NCBI RefSeq assembly: GCF_003339865.1
Contig: NZ_QPKV01000001.1
Location: forward strand, 220,574 to 284,573
Direction of reading: 5' to 3'
Source: Pedobacter chinensis
GTDB lineage: Bacteria; Bacteroidota; Bacteroidia; Sphingobacteriales; Sphingobacteriaceae
DNA: 64,000 bases
Of the stretch, positions 34,521-43,272 are shown one piece after another. Position 1 is the first letter of the stretch, and each line of letters starts with the position of its first letter. The notes under the pieces are model-generated. The model made no database searches, was not told where the DNA came from, and worked only from the letters and a program-made list of their open reading frames with translations. Position numbers and translations under genes: made by a program.

Positions 34521-36434
34521 TTGCCAAAAGAATATTTTAAAAACCTTCAGGATTTGCTCAACATAGAGCGGGAAGAAGATTTACGATCTTATTTAAAACT
34601 TACTGAAAATACTTCGGCAGCAGATAGGCGTGCTTTAGGATTAACCTGGTATCCAATAGCGATTAGAAACACAGAAATTGGAAGAGGTGATTATTTAACT
34701 GTTGATCTCGAACGCACCACACATCAGGATTTTTCGCATCAGTTTAGGTTTGGCTCTTCAGTGGTTTTATTTTCCAATCATGATTCAAAAGAAGACAGAT
34801 TGGAAGGAACAATCACACATCTAACAGGTAATAAAATGAAAATCAGCCTTCGGGTTGATGAATTACCAGATTGGACCAAAGATGGAAAACTCGGCGTTGA
34901 TTTACTTTTTGATAACAACAGCTACGATGAAATGCAAAATGCACTTAAGCAGGCAACACATCTGGCTGAAAATGAATCAGAAAATAAACTCATTAGAATT
35001 CTGACTAAGGGCGAAAAACCTTCATTTCAAAATGAAGAAAAGTTTATCATCCCGAATAAATTAAATGAATCGCAACAATTAGCCGTTAATAAAATCATTT
35101 CTGCCGATCATTTGGCCATTGTTCACGGCCCACCGGGAACTGGTAAAACAACAACACTGGTTCATGCCATAAAATCGTTGGTTAAACACAATAACCAAAA
35201 GATTTTGGTGGTAGCACCAAGCAACACTGCAGTTGATTTATTAACAGAGAAATTAGCTGCTGAAGGTTTAAATGTTATCCGTATAGGCAATCCTGCCCGT
35301 GTTTCTGAGCATTTGCTGGCTGCAACTTTAGAACATAAAATGGCAGATCATTCAGAAATGAAAGTCATTAGATCTTTAAAAAAACAAGCCAATGAATATA
35401 AAAACATGGCTCATAAATATAAACGAAGTTTTGGTAAAGCAGAGCGCGATCAGCGAAAAGCCTTGTTTGAAGAAGCGCATAAAATTGGCAGGGAAGTTGA
35501 GAAAACTGAGCAATATATTATGGACAATCTGTTTAACAAAGCTCAGATTATTACCGCTACTTTGGTTGGGGCAAACCATTATACCGTAAGGAATTTAAAA
35601 TATAATACCATTGTAATTGATGAAGCCGGACAAGCGTTAGAACCAGCCTGCTGGATACCCATACTTAAAGCCCAAAAAGTAATTCTTGCAGGAGATCATT
35701 TCCAGTTATCGCCTACAATAAAATCTAATGAAGCAGGTAGAAATGGTTTGAGTAATACTTTATTAGAGAAATCGGTGTCCCTTCATCCAGAGTCGGTTGT
35801 GCTTTTAAATGAGCAATATCGAATGCATAAAGATATTATGGGTTATTCTTCAAAAGTTTTCTATGAGAATAAATTACTTGCAGATGCTTCTGTAGCTAAT
35901 CGAACACTTTTTTTAAACGATGAACCATTAACCTTTATCGATACAGCTGGTTGCAGTTTCGATGAAAAGCTTGATGGAACAAGCACCACAAATCCTGAAG
36001 AAGCTGCTTTTTTAATCAAACACTTAATTAATTTAGTTAAGGAAATAGAATCTTTAAATGCAGCAGAATATTTCCCATCAATTGCTGTTGTTTCTCCATA
36101 TAAACAACAGGTTCAAATCTTAAAAGCACTGGTTGATGAAAGTGAAGAACTGACAATTCATCAGAATAAAATTTCGGTTAATACCATAGATAGTTTTCAA
36201 GGACAAGAGCGCGATATCGTTTACATCAGTTTAACCCGGAGTAATCAGGAAGGATCAATCGGGTTTTTATCAGATACCAGAAGGATGAATGTGGCCATGA
36301 CCAGAGCAAGAAAAAAACTGGTTGTAGTGGGAGATAGTGCTACGCTTTCAAAATCGAAATTCTATGCAGATTTCATTGCATATTCTGAAAACCTTAATGC
36401 TTACCATAGCGCCTGGGAATTTATTAATGCTTAA
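34521..36434 (+). CDS. SF1 helicase, IGHMBP2/Upf1-like
   Basis: 637-residue superfamily 1 DNA/RNA helicase. The N-terminal 170 residues form an Upf1-type beta-barrel/stalk. Walker A is 'GPPGTGKT' (203-210), motif Ia 'VVAPSNTAVDLL', motif II 'VIDEAGQALE' (about 366-375), motif III 'ILAGDHFQLSP', motif IV-V 'ISVNTIDSFQGQERDI' and motif VI 'RRMNVAMTRARKKL'. Helical insert about 270-350. Start TTG: the frame closes just upstream at 34506-34508 and no ATG occurs near the N-terminus. Role probably in nucleic-acid metabolism; partner unknown. Confidence 0.93.
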   Translation: MPKEYFKNLQDLLNIEREEDLRSYLKLTENTSAADRRALGLTWYPIAIRNTEIGRGDYLTVDLERTTHQDFSHQFRFGSSVVLFSNHDSKEDRLEGTITHLTGNKMKISLRVDELPDWTKDGKLGVDLLFDNNSYDEMQNALKQATHLAENESENKLIRILTKGEKPSFQNEEKFIIPNKLNESQQLAVNKIISADHLAIVHGPPGTGKTTTLVHAIKSLVKHNNQKILVVAPSNTAVDLLTEKLAAEGLNVIRIGNPARVSEHLLAATLEHKMADHSEMKVIRSLKKQANEYKNMAHKYKRSFGKAERDQRKALFEEAHKIGREVEKTEQYIMDNLFNKAQIITATLVGANHYTVRNLKYNTIVIDEAGQALEPACWIPILKAQKVILAGDHFQLSPTIKSNEAGRNGLSNTLLEKSVSLHPESVVLLNEQYRMHKDIMGYSSKVFYENKLLADASVANRTLFLNDEPLTFIDTAGCSFDEKLDGTSTTNPEEAAFLIKHLINLVKEIESLNAAEYFPSIAVVSPYKQQVQILKALVDESEELTIHQNKISVNTIDSFQGQERDIVYISLTRSNQEGSIGFLSDTRRMNVAMTRARKKLVVVGDSATLSKSKFYADFIAYSENLNAYHSAWEFINA

Positions 36435-36624
36435 CGGTTTTTGAGTTTTTGCTAATCTTTTCAAAGCTCAAATAAATTATTAAATTTGAAAAAATCATCC
36501 CAAAACTTGTTTTATTGCTGAATTGATTGCCTTTATGAATGTAGGAAGTACATTTCATTTTGCAGTTTTCTGTGTTTTATGAAGATGATTGGAATGAGTA
36601 TCAAATTTAATACAGAGCGCTCAA

Positions 36625-37002
36625 ATGAACACAAACCTTAAAGTTTTAATCGCGGATGACAGTGAATTAATGCGTATGATTGTGAAAGGTTTTTTTAAAA
36701 AGCTACTCCCATCTTCAACTATTACCGAGGCATCAAATCTGGTTGATACATTTACTTTAATTGAGAAAGAGAAATTCGATTTTTTAATGCTTGATATCAA
36801 TATGTCAGATGGCGACAGCAGTCCGGATACCGTTAAGAAAGTTCTCGCCATCCAGCCAAATATAAAGGTTTGTATGTTTACCGGAAACGACAAAACAACT
36901 TTTGAAAAGCTATATATTGAGGCTGGTGCATTTGGCTTTATTCAAAAAGATGAAAATATGGGAGTTTCTCTTGGTGAGATCTTAAAACGGGCACTTAATT
37001 AG
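36625..37002 (+). CDS. Single-domain response regulator
   Basis: 125-residue CheY-like receiver: D11-D12, Asp57 in 'FDFLMLDINMSDGDSS', Thr switch in 'VCMFTGND' (about 93-100) and Lys in 'GFIQKDE' (about 112-118). No output domain. Its stop codon overlaps the topB stop on the other strand by four bases. The upstream 190-base gap shows no gene. No kinase nearby. Confidence 0.9.
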   Translation: MNTNLKVLIADDSELMRMIVKGFFKKLLPSSTITEASNLVDTFTLIEKEKFDFLMLDINMSDGDSSPDTVKKVLAIQPNIKVCMFTGNDKTTFEKLYIEAGAFGFIQKDENMGVSLGEILKRALN

Positions 37003-38849
37003 ACTTTCTCTAATTTTTTATCTTCTAGCTTATGTGAAATAGTTGCACCTGCAATTAACAATTCATTAGTGATCATTTTGGTGTATTCTGTAATTTCTGA
37101 TTTGAAATCCTTAACTGATGACCCTGAACGAATTTCCTCAAGACGTTTTTCCCATTGACCTGTTAATTCAGCTTGTGCAATTTGCTTATCCTTAACCACT
37201 TCATAAACAGCAAGGCCTTTTGTTGTTGGCACAAGATTACGCTTTTCACGGGTAATATATTCGCGGGTGATTAAAGTTTCAATAATTGAGGCACGAGTTG
37301 CAGGGGTGCCTAAGCCACTGTCTTTCATGGCGTAACGTAATTCCTCATCTTCAATTTCCTTTCCGCAAGTTTCCAATGCCTTTAAAAGCGATGCCTCATT
37401 ATACATTGATTTTGGTTTGGTTTGTTTCTCCAATAATGATTTTTCGGTAACAGGAAGTTGCTCACCAACCGTTACTTTTGGCAAGGCCGCATTATCTTCA
37501 TCTTTTTTATCGTCTTCTGTTTCATTAAATACAGAACGCCAACCGGCTGAACGGATCACTGTTCCATTGGCAACAAAAGTGAGTCCAGACTGAACAGTGA
37601 TCTTTGTGATTTCTTTTAAACATTCCTGATGAAAAGCTTCAATCATCCTGCCAACAACCATATCATAAATGGCTTGTTTGTCGCTGCTTAAACCATAAGC
37701 TTCTTCGCCGGTAGGTAGAACAGCATGGTGATCAGTTACTTTTTTAGCATTAACACTTCGTTTATTTAAACTTATTGTTTGAAGGAATTGTGCTTGCTTT
37801 CCAAAATCCGGATGATGAATAAATTTTGCGATCAAATCGGGCACCCCGGCAAAAATGTCGTCTCCAATATATCTCGATCCTGTACGTGGATAGGAAACAA
37901 GTTTGCTTTCATACAAATTTTGCAAAATATTTAAGGTTTGATCGGCAGTAAAACCTTTCTTTTTATTGGCTTCTTGCTGTAAACTGCTCAAATCATGCAA
38001 AAGTGGTGGTGGTTCTTTTCTGGGTTTGGCTTCAACAGCCGTGATATTTCCTCCTGTCGGAAAACCCGATGCCACATCCTCAACCAAAGCAAAGAGCTTT
38101 TCGGCCTCTTCTTTATCTTTATAGTTTGATACTGAAACGGCCTTAAAAATTTGCTCATCTTTGATCAGCTGAATACTAATTTGATAATAAGTTTGAGGCA
38201 CGAAATTTTTGATCTCCAGAAAACGGGCACAAATCATGGCTAGCGTAGGAGTTTGAACCCTCCCTAACGATAAAACCGTTCTGTTACCAGCAGATATACT
38301 GAGCGCCTGGGTAGCATTCATGCCAACCAACCAATCAGATTCTGACCGGCAATGTGCAGAATTGAATAAGGTGTCGTAATCTGTTCCTGGTTTCAGGTTT
38401 CTAAAACCATCCTTTATTGCTTCATCAGTTTGAGAAGAAATCCAAAGTCGTTTGAAAGGTTTTTTACATTTCAGATAATAGTAAATATATCTGAAAATCA
38501 ATTCGCCCTCACGCCCGGCATCTGTTGCAACAATGATTTCAGTAGCCTTGTCAAAAAGTCGTTTTATGGTATCCAGTTGTTTTCTAACTGCAGGATCTTC
38601 TACAAAACCGTCTTTAGTTTTAATTTTTCTTACAGCCAGCTTAAATTTAGCCGGTAACATGGGTAAATGTTGTTTTCTCCAGCCAATAAAACCATAATCC
38701 TGCGGAGGAGCCAATTGCAGTAAATGCCCAAAAGCCCAGGTAAATGAATATCCTTTACCTTCAATATATCCATCTTTTCTGGTGGTCGCTCCAAAAACTT
38801 TGGCAAGTTCACGACCAACCGAGGGCTTTTCTGCAATAACAATCTTCAT
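36999..38849 (-). CDS. topB: DNA topoisomerase III
   Basis: Type IA topoisomerase that passes single strands. TOPRIM domain with 'IAEKPSVGRELAKVFG' (Glu7) and 'ATDAGREGELIFRYI' (about 108-122). Active-site Tyr320 in 'LVSYPRTGSRYIG'. 'SLGRVQTPTLAMI' (about 194-206) and 'DSGLGTPATRASIIETLI' (about 500-517) are family motifs. At 616 residues it is short at the C-terminus and has no zinc-finger cysteines, as in many Bacteroidota TopB copies, which often come from mobile elements. A second chromosomal TopB could exist. Confidence 0.94.
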   Translation of the reverse strand: MKIVIAEKPSVGRELAKVFGATTRKDGYIEGKGYSFTWAFGHLLQLAPPQDYGFIGWRKQHLPMLPAKFKLAVRKIKTKDGFVEDPAVRKQLDTIKRLFDKATEIIVATDAGREGELIFRYIYYYLKCKKPFKRLWISSQTDEAIKDGFRNLKPGTDYDTLFNSAHCRSESDWLVGMNATQALSISAGNRTVLSLGRVQTPTLAMICARFLEIKNFVPQTYYQISIQLIKDEQIFKAVSVSNYKDKEEAEKLFALVEDVASGFPTGGNITAVEAKPRKEPPPLLHDLSSLQQEANKKKGFTADQTLNILQNLYESKLVSYPRTGSRYIGDDIFAGVPDLIAKFIHHPDFGKQAQFLQTISLNKRSVNAKKVTDHHAVLPTGEEAYGLSSDKQAIYDMVVGRMIEAFHQECLKEITKITVQSGLTFVANGTVIRSAGWRSVFNETEDDKKDEDNAALPKVTVGEQLPVTEKSLLEKQTKPKSMYNEASLLKALETCGKEIEDEELRYAMKDSGLGTPATRASIIETLITREYITREKRNLVPTTKGLAVYEVVKDKQIAQAELTGQWEKRLEEIRSGSSVKDFKSEITEYTKMITNELLIAGATISHKLEDKKLEKV

Positions 38850-39013
38850 GAATTGGGCTTATTTTTCCAACCTCAAAGATGATTAAAATATTTGTTCAAA
38901 CGTTAAAATTTTACTCACATGCCAACCCATTGATCATTAAACATTTTCGTTATTTTGCTGTTACGCATGCATAATTTGGTAACAAGAAATACATTTCTGA
39001 ATCTAAAAAATAA

Positions 39014-39457
39014 ATGAATAAAATCTACGAACTGGAAAGTTGTGATATTAAAGCCTGTTTAGAACCAGGATTGATCCGTGTTTATAGCGATGCAGAACTA
39101 TGGCGTTTTTTAGATGGAAAAGCAGATGAAAGATTCGCTTTATTAGTAGAAACCATAAAAAACGATTATGAGAATCATTTTAACAAATCTTTAGCCATTT
39201 CAAATAACTCACTCATTGTAGAAATATTAGTGCATGTTTATTGCGATTACCTGGGTTTGAGATTTAATCGGACAGTCAAGATAAAACCCCTGAACAAATT
39301 AGTTCACAAACTTTTAAGAAGGGCAGAAGTGGTTGATTGTGGCGAGACCGCCAAAGATTCCAATCGCTGGATTTGGGATGCTCTGGCAAGTTTCAGGTTT
39401 TTATTTATAAAATTATTGCCTAAAAACTTAAATAAAAGAAAACTCAAAACTTATTAA
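39014..39457 (+). CDS. 147-residue protein of unknown function
   Basis: Mostly helical, soluble protein: acidic N-terminal half ('MNKIYELESCDIKACLEPGL'), a central 'YCDYLGLRFN', and a strongly basic C-terminus ending 'KLLPKNLNKRKLKTY'. One weakly hydrophobic helix ('FRFLFIKLL') near the end. No family recognised. Its stop codon overlaps that of the L,D-transpeptidase on the other strand by four bases (TTAA). Confidence 0.6.
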   Translation: MNKIYELESCDIKACLEPGLIRVYSDAELWRFLDGKADERFALLVETIKNDYENHFNKSLAISNNSLIVEILVHVYCDYLGLRFNRTVKIKPLNKLVHKLLRRAEVVDCGETAKDSNRWIWDALASFRFLFIKLLPKNLNKRKLKTY

Positions 39458-40239
39458 TCCATTTGTGCTGCTAAAACTTCTCCCTGATTTAAGGCTACGT
39501 TTGCTGCCAATGTTTCATTTAAGAATGATGAGTGATACTTTTGATCAGAATTGTTGATAAATAAAACCGTGCGATCAGAAATTGCATCAATGACTTTATC
39601 GGCAAGGTTTGCAGCTACAGCGGGGCAACCTTGACTTCTGCCTAATCTACCCAACTGATTAATGGTTTCCTGACAAACATAATCAGCTCCATGAACAACA
39701 ATGGCCCGTTCTCTGGCATTGTTATTAAAACCTTTGTCCATTCCATCTAACTTTAAAGAACGGCCATGCTTGCCGTAATAAATTTCTCCTGTTAAATAAA
39801 ATCCTAAACTACTTTGATTGGAATTTGGGGTATTTGAAAAATAGGATGGTTTATCGCCTCCACTGTTTTGTCCATGTGCTACCCAAGTATTCAGAACTAG
39901 TTTTTTCTTGTCTAAATCAATGATATACAAGCGTTTTTTACAACTTTCCTGATCAAAATCAGCTATGGTTAAAATAGATTTTGAATGTAACAAACCTGAA
40001 TATTTCATATTGTAAAAACCAGTAAGTGCTTTTTCAAAAACTTCTTCATTTAAGCCTGCTGAATCCAGTTGTGCTGTATGATACAGATTCTGTATATATT
40101 GATTATAAAGACTATCTGCAGCTATGTTTTTTACTGCTTGTTGTTGTGTTTGTGGAGCCTCCACCGCTTTCCAGCTCGTTCCGACAATGCTCATACTCAC
40201 TAATAAAATCGCAGCAATGCCTAAAATGTATTTCTTCAT
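39454..40239 (-). CDS. Murein L,D-transpeptidase catalytic domain family protein
   Basis: 261-residue envelope protein related to the YkuD family branch found in Bacteroidota. Signal peptide about 1-22. Catalytic region: 'VVHGADYVC' (His183) and 'GRSQGCPAV' (Cys205), matching the HxxxxxxC...SxGC(I/P) layout. 'LYIIDLDKKKLVLNTWVAHG' (about 104-123) is the first strand pair. Expected to make or edit 3-3 peptidoglycan cross-links, or to attach proteins. The promoter region merges with palindromic array 2. Confidence 0.88.
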   Translation of the reverse strand: MKKYILGIAAILLVSMSIVGTSWKAVEAPQTQQQAVKNIAADSLYNQYIQNLYHTAQLDSAGLNEEVFEKALTGFYNMKYSGLLHSKSILTIADFDQESCKKRLYIIDLDKKKLVLNTWVAHGQNSGGDKPSYFSNTPNSNQSSLGFYLTGEIYYGKHGRSLKLDGMDKGFNNNARERAIVVHGADYVCQETINQLGRLGRSQGCPAVAANLADKVIDAISDRTVLFINNSDQKYHSSFLNETLAANVALNQGEVLAAQMD

Positions 40240-40375
40240 TCAGGGATGTTTGGTTTAATATTGAACTACTTATACGATGATTTTTAACATTTGTTGCGCT
40301 AAAAATTATGTGAACTTAATAATACGTTGCGTTTTACTTAAAAATGACTTTAATTTATTGGATTATAGCTTTTAA

Positions 40376-41213
40376 GAGTTGACAACTTTAATAGCTAACG
40401 TGAAAGAAAGTTGTCAACTCTATTCATGGAAGGAAATTTATATTTATAAGCGATTGAAAGTTGTCAACTCTATTCGTGGAAGGAAATTTATACTTATAAG
40501 AGATTGAGAGTTGACAACTTTAATAGCTAACGTGAAAGAAAGTTGTCAACTCTATTCATGGCGGGAAATTTATTCTCAACAAGATATTGAGAGTTGACAA
40601 CTTTAAATAGCTAACGTGAAAGAAAGTTGTGAACTCTATTCATGGCGGGAAATTTATTCTAACAGAGATGAGAGTTAACAACTTTAATAGCTAACATGAA
40701 AGAAAGTTGTCAACTTTATTCATGGCGGAAATTTATTCTCACAAGAGATTGAGAGTTGACAACTTTAAATAGCTAACGTGAAAGAAAGTTGTGAACTCTA
40801 TTCATGGAAGGAAATTTATATTTATAAGCGATTGAGAGTTGACAACTCTATTCGTGGAAGGAAATTTATACTTATAAGAGATTGAGAGTTAACAACTTTA
40901 AATAGCAAACATGAAAGAAAGTTGTGAACTCTATTCATGATGGGAAATTTATTCTCACAGCGATTGAGAGTTGACAACTTTAATAGCTAACGTGAAAGAA
41001 AGTTGTCGACTCTATTCATGACGGGAAATTTATTCTCACAGAGATGAGAGTTGACAACTTTAAATAGCAAACATGAAAGAAAGTTGTCAACTCTATTCAT
41101 GGCGGGAAATTTATTCTCACAGCGATTGAGAGTTGACAACTTTAAATAACAAACGTGAAAGAAAGTTGTGAACTCTATTCATGGAAGCTAACGTTAAAGA
41201 AAGTTGTCAACCC
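40376..41213 (-). repeat. Tandem array 2: nine palindromic repeats plus partial units
   Basis: Full units begin at 40376, 40508, 40591, 40672, 40753, 40886, 40968, 41048 and 41130; partial units lie near 40451, 40835 and 41190. Each is GAGTTGACAACTTT, AATAGCTAACGTGAAAG, AAAGTTGTCAACTC, with spacers of about 37 bases (TATTCATGGCGGGAAATTTA). Typical spacing is 80-83 bp. The loop is close to the reverse complement of the array 1 loop, so the units are the same element flipped; I mark it minus for that reason. Several right arms read GTTGTGAACTC, which breaks one pair. No gene within. Confidence 0.95.
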
Positions 41214-41232
41214 TATAATTAAAATTTTTAGC

Positions 41233-41240
41233 TATTTTTG
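41233..41240 (+). promoter_or_regulatory. -7 promoter box of the 40-residue membrane protein gene
   Basis: TATTTTTG, an exact TAnnTTTG match 17 bases before the ATG at 41258. It begins just after the last partial repeat of array 2. Confidence 0.5.
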
Positions 41241-41257
41241 CAATTCAAAAAACAAAA

Positions 41258-41380
41258 ATGCCAAATCAAGAAAACGATTATTCTTTCTGGACCAAGTACA
41301 AACGCTTTGCTACAACAGAGATTTTGATGTATTTAATTATGATTGTTGGTATTGCTTTGGGGATTATTTTTTTAAGCTAA
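41258..41380 (+). CDS. 40-residue single-span membrane protein
   Basis: Starts 'MPNQENDYSFWTKYKRFATT' and continues with one hydrophobic helix (about 22-39), ending 'IIFLS'. The polar, aromatic N-terminus and single C-terminal span resemble short conserved Bacteroidota membrane proteins, from memory. A perfect -7 box supports expression. The last 17 bases overlap the end of the convergent DUF3857 gene. Function unknown. Confidence 0.7.
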   Translation: MPNQENDYSFWTKYKRFATTEILMYLIMIVGIALGIIFLS

Positions 41381-43271
41381 GCGCCAACTTTAAATAATCG
41401 GCAGCATTTACATTACTCATAAATTTAGAAAACTCCTCATATTTACTGGCAGGGAAAGTTCCATCATTGATCATGAGTTTTCTGTAATAAATAAGTTTTT
41501 TACCTTCAATGGTAACCTTTACCTGGTATAAGCCAAAATCATTTTTAAAGCTTTTATTTTCCGGAATGATATCATCTGTTTGAACATTTTCAGGAAGCAG
41601 GTAAGTAATGGTATCTTCATCTGTAAAGCCTCTGTTGATGTAAACGGGTAGGATTCTGTTCTTTATTTCAGGAATTGATCTCGTAATATTGAAAGCATTA
41701 AGTTGCAAATACATTTTATTTCCATTTATTGGCGCATAATTTCTGATATTTACTTTAATATCTTCTGTGAGTTTTGGATCAATGTTCTTTTCCTGAGCAA
41801 AAACAACTGTTTCAAAATCAATATTATCAACGTTGTAGGAAACTTTAAGGGATTTATGTTGTTCAGTTATTGATTTGCCAATTAATGATTCATGATTATC
41901 ATATTGTGATCCTGAAAAAACAGTATTCATGTTTCCCGTAGCTGTGCCGCTTTCATTTATTTTTAATTCCACATTACGGATTTGAAGGTTGTTTTTTGCT
42001 GTTAATTTTGGCGTACGAAGTAATTTTCCACCATCTGCTGTGCAAGCAAGAACCAGTCTGTCATCAGTGAAATCACCTAAATACCCGAAAGGAATTTTTT
42101 GGCTGGTGCATTCCAACCAGGTAGTATCGCCCTTTAAGGGCATACATAAGATAATATGATTGCCTTGCGTCATATCTGCAAATTTCGGATCAACACCTTT
42201 CTTTTCGTTACCAGCCTCAACCACACAATAATATGATTCAATGTTAACAGCATTTAGCATACTTTGCATATAATTTACCAATGCCTTACAATCGCCATAA
42301 CCCAAACGGTCTACCTCACTTGCTGCAATTGGCTGAAAACCACCAATGCCTATTTGCACGCTGATATACCGGGTTTTATTTTGTAAATATTGATAGATTT
42401 TTCTTGCCTTATCTTTATCTGTTTTTTCATCTTTAACCAACTCCTGCACCATTTGAATGGTGGCAGGAGGTAAGATGTTTCTTTGTTTTAAAAGATCAGC
42501 ATAAATCCATTTTCCTAATTCTTCCCAATTCTGGTAAGTGCCTTTATGGTTATAATAAAAAAAATGTTTTGGTGCAATTTGTACACTTGTTCGGTAAGTT
42601 TCAGGATCAGGACTGTATGGCTCAGGTTTAATTGCAACAATGTTGTCGATTTTCCAGATCATTTTTTTCTGTTTTTCATCCGTTACAACCTCCGGAGAGC
42701 CAGTGTAATTCAAGGTTTTAATCCGTACTTCATCTGTAGGTTTTGAGATGAATGTATATGAACTCTTCTCAACCGAAACATCATGAGCGGGTTTAGGTAT
42801 CCATCTTGGAATAATTAAATTTTGTTTATTTCTGATCTCATAGTTATAAACTATGGTATATGGATATTGATTTACATTTGGTAAATAATGTTTTACCCGG
42901 CTATCCATAAATAAAGAAAAACCATCAGCGGCACTTACATCAGCAAAATCACTTTGTGTAAACTTGCTGATTGGCTTTCCTACGGCATTATAAACCTCAC
43001 CCTTTATTCCTTTTATAGCGGTGTTCTTGTCATAATACAAAACTAATCTTGCTTCATCTTCTCCGTTTTCATTAAAAACCGTTATGGCTTTTTTAACGGT
43101 TAACATCACATTTTCCGGAGCCCGCATATCCACAACGGTCTCCTCATTTCTGATACAGGAGTTTGCCCGGTTCCTGAGATTGCCGGGAATTAGATCCACA
43201 TCATAATTATCCTGAGCAAACCCGGTATTTGCAAAAGCCAAAAAACATAAAAAGAATAGTATAGATCTCAT
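41364..43271 (-). CDS. Secreted DUF3857/transglutaminase-like protein
   Basis: 635 residues with signal peptide ending 'FANTGFAQ'. N-terminal DUF3857 domain (about 45-230) and a transglutaminase-like domain (about 265-390) with the catalytic Cys in 'RLGYGDCKALVNYM' and a His in 'TQGNHIIL'; the acidic third residue may be the Glu in 'WLECTS'. The C-terminal part is beta-rich. Periplasmic or outer-membrane facing. It follows a homologous gene by one base. Substrate unknown; such pairs are common in Bacteroidota. Confidence 0.87.
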   Translation of the reverse strand: MRSILFFLCFLAFANTGFAQDNYDVDLIPGNLRNRANSCIRNEETVVDMRAPENVMLTVKKAITVFNENGEDEARLVLYYDKNTAIKGIKGEVYNAVGKPISKFTQSDFADVSAADGFSLFMDSRVKHYLPNVNQYPYTIVYNYEIRNKQNLIIPRWIPKPAHDVSVEKSSYTFISKPTDEVRIKTLNYTGSPEVVTDEKQKKMIWKIDNIVAIKPEPYSPDPETYRTSVQIAPKHFFYYNHKGTYQNWEELGKWIYADLLKQRNILPPATIQMVQELVKDEKTDKDKARKIYQYLQNKTRYISVQIGIGGFQPIAASEVDRLGYGDCKALVNYMQSMLNAVNIESYYCVVEAGNEKKGVDPKFADMTQGNHIILCMPLKGDTTWLECTSQKIPFGYLGDFTDDRLVLACTADGGKLLRTPKLTAKNNLQIRNVELKINESGTATGNMNTVFSGSQYDNHESLIGKSITEQHKSLKVSYNVDNIDFETVVFAQEKNIDPKLTEDIKVNIRNYAPINGNKMYLQLNAFNITRSIPEIKNRILPVYINRGFTDEDTITYLLPENVQTDDIIPENKSFKNDFGLYQVKVTIEGKKLIYYRKLMINDGTFPASKYEEFSKFMSNVNAADYLKLALSLKK

Positions 43272-43272
43272 T

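Noticed and set aside
41155..41397. 80-residue plus-strand gene at the end of array 2
   Set aside because: It is a frame-shifted shadow of the 40-residue membrane protein gene plus repeat sequence, with Cys/Tyr/Phe-rich noise.
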